This document shows, one piece after another, positions 48,371 through 56,406 of a stretch of DNA of 64,000 bases. Position 1 is the stretch's first letter. Every line of letters starts with the position of its first letter. Source of the stretch: Sphingopyxis indica. GTDB lineage: Bacteria > Pseudomonadota > Alphaproteobacteria > Sphingomonadales > Sphingomonadaceae. The stretch is taken from NCBI RefSeq assembly GCF_900188185.1, contig NZ_FZPA01000001.1, positions 124,001 to 188,000 of the forward strand, written 5' to 3'. The translations under genes and the position numbers were made by a program. The notes under the pieces are model-generated. The model had not been told where the DNA came from. It ran no database searches and worked only from the letters and a program-made list of their open reading frames with translations.

Positions 48371-49696
48371 ATGGTTGCCGATACCGCGCCCACCGAGCAG
48401 GCCGAACGCGACGCGCGCGCGCTTCACGACGATGGTCACCCGATTTCGCCCGCCGAGATCGCGATCGGGGTGATCATCGGGCGAACGTCCGAATTTTTCG
48501 ACTTCTTCGTCTATGCGATCGCCTCGGTGCTGGTGTTTCCGAAGCATGTCTTTCCGCAGTTCGACCCGCTGACCGGCACGCTCTGGTCGTTCGCGATCTT
48601 CGCGCTCGCCTTTTTCGCGCGTCCTGTCGGGACGGTGATCTTCACCGCGATCGACCGCGCCTATGGCCGTGGCGCCAAGCTGACGATCGCGCTGTTCCTG
48701 CTCGGCGGTTCGACCGCGGCGATCGCCTTCCTTCCCGGCTATGACTCGATCGGGCTCGGCGCCGCGGCGCTGCTCGCGCTGTTCCGCATGGGACAGGGGG
48801 TGGCGCTCGGCGGTTCGTGGGACGGGCTCGCCTCGCTGCTCGCGATCAATGCGCCAGAGGGCAGGCGCGGCTGGTATGCGATGATACCGCAGCTCGGCGC
48901 CCCGCTCGGCCTGATCGTCGCGAGCCTGCTCTTCATGTTCCTGATTTCGGCGCTGCCCGTGCAGGATTTCCTCGACTGGGGCTGGCGTTATCCCTTCTTC
49001 GTCGCGTTCGCGATCAACGTCGTCGCGCTGTTCGCGCGGCTGCGCATCGTCGTCACCCCCGAATATGAACGCTCGTTCCAGCACCGCGACCTCGAGCCCG
49101 CCCCGATGCTCGAGACGCTGCGCTCGAACTGGAAGGTGATCGCCGCGGGCGCCTTTGCGCCGCTCGCGAGCTTCGCGATGTTCCATATGGTGACGGTATT
49201 CCCGCTGTCGTGGGTGTTCCTGTTCACCGACGAGACGCCCGCGCGTTTCCTGCTGATCGAGGCGGTCGCCGCCTTCGTCGGCGTGCTCGCGATCATCGTC
49301 TCGGGCCTGCTCGCCGACCGCGTCGGACGCCGCACGATGCTGGGCGTCACCGCGGCGGCGATCGCGGCGTTCAGCGGCTTCGCGCCGCAGCTGCTGGGCG
49401 CCGGCGAGGCGGGCGAGGCGGCGTTCATGCTGCTCGGCTTTGCGCTGCTCGGCCTGTCCTTCGGCCAGTCGTCGGGGGCGCTGTCGTCGGAATTCCAGCC
49501 GCGCCACCGCTACACGGGGTCGGCCTTCACCTCGGACCTCGCCTGGCTGTTCGGCGCGGGCTTCGCGCCGCTGGTCGCGCTGTGGCTGTCGAGCGAATTC
49601 GGCCTGCTCGCCGCGGGCGCCTATCTGCTCTCGGGTGCGATCGGCACGCTGGTCGCGCTGTGGCTCAACCGCGAGCTTGCCCGCAACATCGGCTAG
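48371..49696 (+). CDS. MFS transporter, metabolite:H+ symporter-like
   Basis: A 12-helix major facilitator of about 441 residues. Motifs are IGRTSEFFDFFVYAIASVLV (typical of the MHS/ProP-like group), FARPVGTVIFTAIDRAYGR, RMGQGVALGGSWDGLASLLA and LLADRVGRRTMLG. The substrate is unknown; this group takes up organic acids or osmolytes. The frame is open from 48287. ATG 48371 is closer to the first helix and more typical. It is divergent from cyoA across the FNR-type box. Its stop codon TAG is the first triplet of a 162-bp repeat. Confidence 0.88.
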   Translation: MVADTAPTEQAERDARALHDDGHPISPAEIAIGVIIGRTSEFFDFFVYAIASVLVFPKHVFPQFDPLTGTLWSFAIFALAFFARPVGTVIFTAIDRAYGRGAKLTIALFLLGGSTAAIAFLPGYDSIGLGAAALLALFRMGQGVALGGSWDGLASLLAINAPEGRRGWYAMIPQLGAPLGLIVASLLFMFLISALPVQDFLDWGWRYPFFVAFAINVVALFARLRIVVTPEYERSFQHRDLEPAPMLETLRSNWKVIAAGAFAPLASFAMFHMVTVFPLSWVFLFTDETPARFLLIEAVAAFVGVLAIIVSGLLADRVGRRTMLGVTAAAIAAFSGFAPQLLGAGEAGEAAFMLLGFALLGLSFGQSSGALSSEFQPRHRYTGSAFTSDLAWLFGAGFAPLVALWLSSEFGLLAAGAYLLSGAIGTLVALWLNRELARNIG

Positions 49697-49855
49697 AGCA
49701 TCGTGCCGGAAATCTGCACCGTTTCCCCGAGCGAAGACGAGGGGCTCTGCCGAGCGAAGTCGAGGCGGCGACGCTGCGGTTCTCGCTCCGCTCGAACGAG
49801 CCCCTCGTCTTCGCTCGGGGATGCGGATGATTCAGATTTCGCGCAATTTGCTCTA
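49694..49855. mobile_element. 162-bp palindromic MITE-like element, copy 1
   Basis: Identical over all 162 bases to 54378-54539. It begins TAGAGCATCGTGCC and ends GCGCAATTTGCTCTA. The ends are imperfect inverted repeats (about 19 of 27 match). Inner arms CCCCGAGCGAAGACGAGG at 49725 and their complement ending at 49820 form a perfect 23-base stem (49725-49747 with 49798-49820). TA at both ends suggests TA target duplication. Removing the element with one TA restores a TAA stop for the MFS gene. It has no transposase and would need one supplied elsewhere. Confidence 0.8.
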
Positions 49856-49880
49856 AAATTTCGTGAATTGAGAAACTGCA

Positions 49881-49974
49881 TGCGCCCGCGAAGGCGGGTC
49901 CCCATCATCCGGCGGCGCTATTTCGAACCGGCAGGAGATGGGTCCCCGCCTCCGCGGGGACACACTTGATTTGC
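49881..49974. repeat. Palindromic repeat B, copy 1
   Basis: A GC-rich double-hairpin repeat. GCCCGCGAAGGCGGGTCCCC on the left and GGTCCCCGCCTCCGCGGGGA on the right are each self-complementary. CCGGCAGGAGATGGG lies in between. A related copy lies at 54588-54675. It sits between the convergent MFS and TonB receptor genes, so it may act as a bidirectional terminator. Confidence 0.65.
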
Positions 49975-49998
49975 CTGGCGCAGTTCACCTGCCACCGG

Positions 49999-52011
49999 TC
50001 ACTTCCCGAATGTCACCCCGATCCACAACGTTCGCGGGGTGCCGAGGTCGATCGAGCCGCCCTGGTTGCGCGTCATCACCCGCGTATCGGTGACATTTTC
50101 GGCGCGCAGGACGAGCCGGGCGCGCTGCGCGAGCGGGACTTCGGCATAGAGGTCGAGCGTCGTCGCGGCGTCGAGGATGTCGCTTTCGAGATCATCCTCA
50201 TATTGCGCACCGACATAGCGCAGCGTCCCCGCCAGGCTCCAGCCGGGCGCGGGCGCCAGGCTCAGCGTCGCGCTCGCGGCCCAGCGCGGCGTCTGCGCGG
50301 GCCGGTTGCCGTCGAGCGCGGCGGCGGGGCCGCTGCCTTGCGCCTCGGCATCGGTGTAGGCCGCCGATCCGCGAAAGCCGACGATCCCGCGCGCGATCCC
50401 CGCCGACAGCTCGACCCCGCGCGCATGGATCGCGTCGATATTGCGCCGCTGGCGCAGGTCGGGGCCGATGGTGACATTGGCGACGGCGTGCTTGACCTTG
50501 TTGTCGAACAAGGTCGCCGACAGGTCGATGCCCTTTGCGGGCGTAAGGTCGAGCCCGGCTTCATAGCCGACCAGCCGCTCGTTGCGCAGTTCGGCGTTGG
50601 CGAGGGTGGTGACGGGAAAGACGACGAAGGGGCGATAAAGCTCGTTGAGTGTCGGCAGCCGCAGCCCGCTATAGGCCGCGGCGCGCAGCCGCAGCGCGTC
50701 GCTCGCCTGCCACATCGCGCCGCCGCGGACCGAGCCTTGCCAGCCCGAGCGGCCGGCGAAGCGGTCGTCGGCGACGACCACGCCCGCGCCATCGCGCTCG
50801 ATAAAGAAGCCATCGGCGATGACATAGCGGTCGGCGCGCGCGCCCGCGGTCAGCGTCAGCGCGCCGAGGCTCCAGTCGTCCTCGACGAAGAGGCCGAGAT
50901 CGCTGTTGGTGCCCCCGGCGTTGCGGCGCGCGGTGACCTGGCCGGTCATCGCGCTCAGCGCATCTTCAAATAGTTCGCCATCAGAGCGGCGATAGTCGAG
51001 GCCGAGACGCAGCACATGATTGCCGCCGACCGGCGGGCGCAGTTCGAGCTTGCCACCGAGGCCGGTCGAGGGCGTATTGCGCTGGTCGAGCACCGGCGTG
51101 AAGCGGCTCGACGAGATGACGATATTCGTAAAATTGCGCGCCTGAACATAGGCGAGCGCGTCGAACTGCCAAGCGCCGCGCCCGACGAGGCGCAGGCTCG
51201 CTTCCTGTCCCTCGCTCGACGAATCGGCGCCCTCGAAGCGCAGGGTGCGGCGATCGTCGAACGCCATCGCGCGCGCCTGCAATTCGACCGTATCGGTGAG
51301 CGGGGCGACGAGGCGGATCTGCGCCGACCAGCTGTCATAGGCGGCGCGCGCGGTCGCGGGGACGCGCTGGTCGGCGGGGGTGGTATAATAGCCCTGTCCG
51401 CGGTCCCAGCGCCCCGAGACGACGGCGAAACCGGCGCCGAGCGGGGCGGCGAGCGTCGCGCTCGCCTCGCTCTCGCCGCGATCGTCGACGAGCAGCGTGC
51501 CGCTCAACGGGCCGAGTGCCTCGGCATTGGTGCTCGCAAGTTCGATCGTCCCGGCAAGCGCGCCGGCGCCGAACGGCCCCGACCCCCCGCCGCGCGTGAC
51601 CCGCACGCTCGCCAGCCGCTCGGGGGCGAGGGCGGAAAAGGGGATATAGCCGAAAAAGGGATCGGCGACCGGCACGCCGTCGAGCAGCATCGCCGCGCGG
51701 CTTGTCGCATTGCCGCCGAGCGCGCGCAAGGTGATGCCTTGCGCCGACGGGTTCGACGCGCGGCTGTCGGAACGGCGGAACTGCTGGAAGCCCGCGACCG
51801 ACGCGAGCGCATCTTCGAGCCGCCCCGAGGCGGTTGCGGTGAGCGCGTCGCGGTCGATGAGGGTGATGTCATAGGCGGGCGTCGCCGGCGTATCGGCGAG
51901 GCCGGTGCCGGTGACGATGATCGGCTGCTCCTGCGCCGGTGCCGACACCGGCAGCAGCATCAATGCGGTCAAGGGGAGGGGGGCGAGGCGGAATGCGGCG
52001 GTCACGGTCAT
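49999..52011 (-). CDS. TonB-dependent outer-membrane receptor
   Basis: A 670-residue receptor with a signal peptide ending near residue 26 (APAQEQ). A TonB-box-like IIVTGTG comes next. The plug domain (about 40-150) has RLEDALASVAGFQQFRRSDS and LRALGGNATSRAAMLLDGVP. A 22-strand barrel follows, with typical segments such as YEAGLDLTPAKGIDLSATLF and a C-terminal strand ending WIGVTFGK. The last residue is Lys rather than the usual Phe. The ligand is unknown. It lies divergent from the YdeP-like gene and convergent with the MFS gene. Confidence 0.92.
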   Translation of the reverse strand: MTVTAAFRLAPLPLTALMLLPVSAPAQEQPIIVTGTGLADTPATPAYDITLIDRDALTATASGRLEDALASVAGFQQFRRSDSRASNPSAQGITLRALGGNATSRAAMLLDGVPVADPFFGYIPFSALAPERLASVRVTRGGGSGPFGAGALAGTIELASTNAEALGPLSGTLLVDDRGESEASATLAAPLGAGFAVVSGRWDRGQGYYTTPADQRVPATARAAYDSWSAQIRLVAPLTDTVELQARAMAFDDRRTLRFEGADSSSEGQEASLRLVGRGAWQFDALAYVQARNFTNIVISSSRFTPVLDQRNTPSTGLGGKLELRPPVGGNHVLRLGLDYRRSDGELFEDALSAMTGQVTARRNAGGTNSDLGLFVEDDWSLGALTLTAGARADRYVIADGFFIERDGAGVVVADDRFAGRSGWQGSVRGGAMWQASDALRLRAAAYSGLRLPTLNELYRPFVVFPVTTLANAELRNERLVGYEAGLDLTPAKGIDLSATLFDNKVKHAVANVTIGPDLRQRRNIDAIHARGVELSAGIARGIVGFRGSAAYTDAEAQGSGPAAALDGNRPAQTPRWAASATLSLAPAPGWSLAGTLRYVGAQYEDDLESDILDAATTLDLYAEVPLAQRARLVLRAENVTDTRVMTRNQGGSIDLGTPRTLWIGVTFGK

Positions 52012-52027
52012 TGTTTCGAAAGAGCCC

Positions 52028-52057
52028 CTCCGCTTTGATGTTTCGCCGACAGCGGAG
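52028..52057. promoter_or_regulatory. 7-base inverted repeat in divergent promoter
   Basis: CTCCGCT (52028-52034) and AGCGGAG (52051-52057) form an inverted repeat in the 104-base gap between the TonB receptor and YdeP-like genes. It could be an operator or part of a leader hairpin. The regulator is unknown. Confidence 0.35.
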
Positions 52058-52115
52058 TGGATATTGCGAGCGCAAAATGCTCTAATGCCACTCCCACAAC
52101 GCCGGGACCGACGCC

Positions 52116-54380
52116 ATGGCCGACCGCAAGCTGCACTACAAGACTTATACCGCGCCTGCCGGCGGATGGGGCGCCGCCGCGGCGACCGCCAAGGTGCTGC
52201 TCGAACAGAGCGTGGTGACCAAGGGGTCGCGCGCGCTGCTCGCGATGAACCAGCCGGGCGGCTTCAAATGTTCAAGCTGCGCCTTTCCCGACGCGAGCTG
52301 CACCAAGACCTTCGAATTTTGCGAAAACGGCGCCAAGGCGCTCGCGCACGAGGCAACCAAATTCCGCGTCACGCGCGACTTCTTTGCCCGGCACAGCGTC
52401 GCCGAGCTGATGGCGCAGTCCGACTATTGGCTCGAAATGCAGGGGCGGCTCACCGAACCGATGCGCTACGACGCCGCGAGCGACCATTATGTGCCGGTGA
52501 GCTGGGACGAGGCGTTCGCGACGATCGGGCGGCATCTGCGCGGACTCGACAGTCCGCACCGTGCCGAATTCTATACCTCGGGCCGCACCCCGAACGAGGC
52601 GGCCTTCCTCTATTCGATCTTCGTCCGCGAATATGGCACCAACAATTTTCCCGATTGTTCGAACATGTGCCACGAGCCGACGAGCCGCGGGCTGCCGCCC
52701 GCGATCGGCGTCGGCAAGGGCACGGTGATCCTCGACGATTTCGACCATGCGCAGGCGATCTTCGTCATCGGCCAGAACCCCGGAACCAATTCGCCGCGGA
52801 TGATGACCTGCCTCGTCGAGGCGCGCAAACGCGGCGTGCCGATCGTCGCGGTCAACCCGATGCCCGAGCGCGCGCTGATCCGCTTCACCGAACCGCAGGA
52901 CATCGCGCAGATGGCGACCTTCGGCTCGACGCCGATCGCGAGCGAGTTCGTGCATGTGAAGATCGGCGGCGACCTCGCGCTGTTGAAGGGCATGATGCGC
53001 GTGCTGTTCGAGCGCGAGGCGGCGGGGGAGGCGGTGCTCGATCATGCCTTCATCGCCGAGCATAGCGAGGGGTTCGAGGCGCTGCGCGACGACGTCATGG
53101 CGCAGGACTGGGACGAAATCGTCGCGGTGTCGGGCATATCGGAGGAACAGATCCGCCGCTGCGCCGAAATCTATATCGCCTCGAACGCGACGATCATCTG
53201 TTACGGCATGGGTCTTACCCAGCACCAGAAGGGGTCGCAGCTGTTGCAGCAGGTCGCGAACCTGCTGCTGCTCAAGGGAAATTACGGCAAGCCCGGCGCC
53301 GGCATCTCGCCGATCCGCGGCCATTCGAACGTCCAGGGCGACCGCACCGTCGGCATCGACGAGCGGCCGAGCGAGGCTTATCTCGACCGCGTCCGCGAGG
53401 TTTTCGGCTTCGATCCGCCGCGCGCGCACGGCCATCATACGGTCGAATCGGTCGAAGCGATGCTGGCGGGCGAGGCGAAGGTCTTCATCGGCCTCGGCGG
53501 CAATTTCGTGCGCGCGGTGCCCGATACCGAGCGCGCCTATGCGGCGATGGCAAAGCTCGACCTGACCGTCGGCATCGCGACCAAGCTCAACCGCGGTCAT
53601 CTCGTTCACGGCAAGGAGGCGCTGATCCTGCCCGTGATCGCGCGATCCGAACGCATCGAGACCGCGGACGGCGAACAATTTGTGACGATCGAGGATTCGA
53701 TGTCGAACGTCACCGCCTCGCGCGGGGTGCTCGACCCGGCGAGCCCGGATCTGCTGCCCGAGGTCGAGATCGTCTGCCGCATGGCGATGGCGACGCTGCC
53801 CGAAAGCCGCGTCGACTGGGTGCGCTATATCGACGATTATGGCGCGATCCGTGACAAGATCGCCGAGGTCTATCCCGCAATCTACGAAGGTTTTTCGGAG
53901 CGGATCAAGGCGCCGCAGGGGTTCCATCTCGACATAGCGCCGCGGCGCCGCGCATGGCTGACCCCGAACGGCAAGGCGAATTTCCTCATCCTGCCCGGCC
54001 TGCACGTCGATGCGCCGGTCGACGAAGCCGATATGCTGCGGCTCGCGACCGTGCGCTCGCACGACCAGTTCAATACGACCATCTACAGCTACAACGACCG
54101 CTATCGCGGCGTCAGGGGCGGCCGGATGGTGCTGTTCGTCAACGCCGAGGACCGCGCGGCGCGCGGACTGGAGGCCGGCGCGACGGTCGCGCTCGAAACG
54201 ATCGCGAGCGACGGCATTGCGCGGCGGGTCGAGGGGTTGACCCTGATCGACTATCCGATGCCGCGCGGCGCGATCGCGGGTTACTATCCCGAACTCAACC
54301 CGCTGCTGCCGCTCGACTATTATGACCGGACGAGCGGCTGTCCGGCGGCGAAGTCGATCCCGGTGCGGATTGCGGTCTAG
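52116..54380 (+). CDS. FdhF/YdeP-family molybdopterin oxidoreductase
   Basis: A 754-residue bis-MGD enzyme-like protein related to formate dehydrogenase alpha subunits and E. coli YdeP. The N-terminal Cys pattern is Cys52, Cys55, Cys62 and Cys69 (KCSSCAFPDASC then FEFCE), not the classical CxxCx3C iron-sulfur motif. Cofactor-binding blocks include NNFPDCSNMCHEPTSRGL, VIGQNPGTNSPRMM, NPMPERALIRF and GGNFVRAVPDTE. A C-terminal MopB-binding domain starts at about 640. No Tat signal is seen, so it is probably cytoplasmic. The convergent fdhD gene, which sulfurates the cofactor of such enzymes, supports the assignment. The substrate is unknown. Confidence 0.9.
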   Translation: MADRKLHYKTYTAPAGGWGAAAATAKVLLEQSVVTKGSRALLAMNQPGGFKCSSCAFPDASCTKTFEFCENGAKALAHEATKFRVTRDFFARHSVAELMAQSDYWLEMQGRLTEPMRYDAASDHYVPVSWDEAFATIGRHLRGLDSPHRAEFYTSGRTPNEAAFLYSIFVREYGTNNFPDCSNMCHEPTSRGLPPAIGVGKGTVILDDFDHAQAIFVIGQNPGTNSPRMMTCLVEARKRGVPIVAVNPMPERALIRFTEPQDIAQMATFGSTPIASEFVHVKIGGDLALLKGMMRVLFEREAAGEAVLDHAFIAEHSEGFEALRDDVMAQDWDEIVAVSGISEEQIRRCAEIYIASNATIICYGMGLTQHQKGSQLLQQVANLLLLKGNYGKPGAGISPIRGHSNVQGDRTVGIDERPSEAYLDRVREVFGFDPPRAHGHHTVESVEAMLAGEAKVFIGLGGNFVRAVPDTERAYAAMAKLDLTVGIATKLNRGHLVHGKEALILPVIARSERIETADGEQFVTIEDSMSNVTASRGVLDPASPDLLPEVEIVCRMAMATLPESRVDWVRYIDDYGAIRDKIAEVYPAIYEGFSERIKAPQGFHLDIAPRRRAWLTPNGKANFLILPGLHVDAPVDEADMLRLATVRSHDQFNTTIYSYNDRYRGVRGGRMVLFVNAEDRAARGLEAGATVALETIASDGIARRVEGLTLIDYPMPRGAIAGYYPELNPLLPLDYYDRTSGCPAAKSIPVRIAV

Positions 54381-54539
54381 AGCATCGTGCCGGAAATCTG
54401 CACCGTTTCCCCGAGCGAAGACGAGGGGCTCTGCCGAGCGAAGTCGAGGCGGCGACGCTGCGGTTCTCGCTCCGCTCGAACGAGCCCCTCGTCTTCGCTC
54501 GGGGATGCGGATGATTCAGATTTCGCGCAATTTGCTCTA
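54378..54539. mobile_element. 162-bp palindromic MITE-like element, copy 2
   Basis: Identical to the element at 49694-49855, with the same TA ends and internal 23-base stem (here 54409-54431 with 54482-54504). Its first triplet TAG is the stop codon of the YdeP-like gene. Excising it with one TA restores a TAG stop followed by AGTTTG. It lies between convergent genes, as copy 1 does. Confidence 0.8.
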
Positions 54540-54587
54540 GAGTTTGTTCCGTTCGATTTCACCTGAAGAGGACGGACTTCAGAGTTG

Positions 54588-54675
54588 GTGTGTCCCCGCG
54601 TAGGCGGGGACCCATCTCCGGCCGGTTCAAGATAGAGCCGGCAGGAGATGGGCTCCCGCCTTCGCGGGAGCACAC
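54588..54675. repeat. Palindromic repeat B, copy 2
   Basis: GTGTGTCCCCGCGTAGGCGG on the left and CTCCCGCCTTCGCGGGAGCA on the right each form a hairpin. The arms CCCATCTCC and GGAGATGGG also pair across the element, with CCGGCAGGAGATGGG shared with copy 1. It lies 48 bases after the 162-bp element, between the YdeP-like and fdhD genes. Confidence 0.7.
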
Positions 54676-54701
54676 GCGCTTCAATGAAATATGATCGGGC
54701 G

Positions 54702-55505
54702 CTAAAGATCCGGCTCGCCGCAGATCAGCAGCGCCGAGTCGGCGCGGGCGAGCGCGAGTAAGGTCAGGCCTGCCGCCGCGGCGCGCTCGGCGGCAAGGCT
54801 GGTCGGCGCCGAAATGGTGACGAGCATTGGACAGCCGGCGCGCACCGTCTTTTCGACGAGTTCGTAGCTGCACCGCGCCGAAAGCAGGATGAAACCGCTC
54901 GCGGCATCGACGCCGCCGCGCGCGAGCGCGCCGAGCAGCTTGTCGAGCGCATTGTGGCGCCCGACATCCTCGCGCACGCAGCGAATGTCGCCCGCGGCCG
55001 AACAGAAGGCGGCGGCGTGTGCCGCGCCGGTCGCGCGCCCGAGCGGCTGATGATCGGCCAGCGCGGCGAGTGCCTTCGCGACCGCGTGGCGGTCGGTTTC
55101 GAGGCGCGCCGTGATGCGCGGCAGCGGGCGCAGCACCTCCTCGATATTTTCGAGACCGCAAAGGCCGCAGCTGCTCTCGCCGACCCGGCGGCGCGCGCGG
55201 TCGAGCGCGCGGCGGCTTTGTTCGGGCGCCAGCCACAGGCGGAGCGCGATCCCGCCTTCGAGCGGCTGAACATCGACGCGTTCGATCTCGGCGGCGCGCT
55301 CGACCAGCCCTTCGGAGAGGGCGAAGCCGACCGCATAATCTTCGAGGTCGGCGGGGGTCGCCATCATCACCGCATAGCCGATACCGCCGACCTCGACCGA
55401 AATCGGCATTTCGACCGGCACCTCGCGGACGAGAACGGCATCCGAGAGGTCGCCGAAGCCGATTTGCCGCACCGGTAGCGGCGCCGAGGCGTGCATATCG
55501 GTCAC
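54702..55505 (-). CDS. fdhD: Formate dehydrogenase accessory sulfurtransferase
   Basis: It transfers sulfur to the Mo-bisMGD cofactor of formate-dehydrogenase-type enzymes. The 267-residue protein has the CxxC pair Cys113/Cys116 in SSCGLCGLENIE, the AAFCSAAGDIRCVREDVGRH block and NALDKLLGAL, then SARCSYELVEKTVRAGCPML. All are conserved in FdhD. The GTG start at 55505 overlaps the upstream MaoC-like stop by 4 bases; ATG 55496 is an alternative. It is convergent with the YdeP-like gene, its likely client. Confidence 0.94.
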   Translation of the reverse strand: MTDMHASAPLPVRQIGFGDLSDAVLVREVPVEMPISVEVGGIGYAVMMATPADLEDYAVGFALSEGLVERAAEIERVDVQPLEGGIALRLWLAPEQSRRALDRARRRVGESSCGLCGLENIEEVLRPLPRITARLETDRHAVAKALAALADHQPLGRATGAAHAAAFCSAAGDIRCVREDVGRHNALDKLLGALARGGVDAASGFILLSARCSYELVEKTVRAGCPMLVTISAPTSLAAERAAAAGLTLLALARADSALLICGEPDL

Positions 55506-56353
55506 AGCGCGGCGGTCGCTTGCATCACCGGCCGCCCGTCGTCCGCAAAGGCGCCGAGCTCGATCGCATCGCCGCCGCCACGCAGCACGAGATGCAGCGG
55601 CTCGCTGGCGATCGCGGGCGAAAGCCCACGAAAGGCGAAGCGGGCGAGCGCATTGTCGCCGAAGCGCCGCTGCGCAAGGTCGAGCAGCAGGGTCGCGGTG
55701 AGCGGTCCGTGGACGACGAGGCCGCGATAGCGCTCTTCGGCGGTCGCATAGGGAAAATCATAATGGATGCGGTGGCTGTTGAAGGTCAGCGCCGAATAGC
55801 GAAAGAGCAGCGCTTCGGAAGGCTCGACCGTGCGGTGCGCGTCCCATTCGCTCGGGTCGAACCGTCCGCCGCCGGCGGGGGGCGGCGACAGCGGCGCGTC
55901 GGGGCCGGCGGCATCGCGAAAGACGATCGACTGGCTTTCGCGCACCGCGAGGCCGCGGTCGCCATGCGTTTCGTGCGCGATCTCGACGAAGACGAGCGCG
56001 CCGCTGCCGCCCTGTTTGGCGGTGATCGCGGCGATGCGCGAGCGGCGCTCGATCGCTTCGCCGGGGTGCAGCGGGTGCAGGAATTCGACCTGGCTCGACG
56101 CCCACATGCGGCGGGGCAGGGGCACAGGGGGCATGAAGCTTTCGGCGCCATCGGTGCGGCGCGGATGGCCGTCGGCGCCAAGCGCGGCGGTCGGCGCGTC
56201 GGGCAGCGCGAGGCACCAGTGGAAGCCTTGCGGCACGGCGCCATCGGTGCCTGCCGCGCGGTCGAGCGTCGCGAGCCAGCGTGTCAATGCGCCCGCCTCG
56301 ACCCGGTCGCTCCGCCGGTCTTCGCGGCCGACCCATTGCTGCCAATCGCTCAT
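55502..56353 (-). CDS. MaoC/FAS1-like dehydratase (mesaconyl-CoA hydratase-like)
   Basis: A 283-residue hot-dog-fold protein. The N-terminal FAS1-like dehydratase segment includes PQGFHWCLALPD and RRMWASSQVEFLHPLHPGEA. The C-terminal half has FRYSALTFNSHRIHYDFPYA with the catalytic-type Asp/His and GLVVHGPLTATLLLDLAQR. This layout matches the mesaconyl-C4-CoA (itaconyl-CoA) hydratase-like family. The start ATG 56353 fits the domain. The longer frame upstream runs antisense-like through the MFS gene and is not coding. It is translationally coupled to fdhD, although a functional link is not obvious. Confidence 0.85.
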   Translation of the reverse strand: MSDWQQWVGREDRRSDRVEAGALTRWLATLDRAAGTDGAVPQGFHWCLALPDAPTAALGADGHPRRTDGAESFMPPVPLPRRMWASSQVEFLHPLHPGEAIERRSRIAAITAKQGGSGALVFVEIAHETHGDRGLAVRESQSIVFRDAAGPDAPLSPPPAGGGRFDPSEWDAHRTVEPSEALLFRYSALTFNSHRIHYDFPYATAEERYRGLVVHGPLTATLLLDLAQRRFGDNALARFAFRGLSPAIASEPLHLVLRGGGDAIELGAFADDGRPVMQATAAL

Positions 56354-56406
56354 GCTCACTCCTTGTCCCCGCTTTTCGGTCCAGACCGGCGGCGATGCAA
56401 GCCGCG

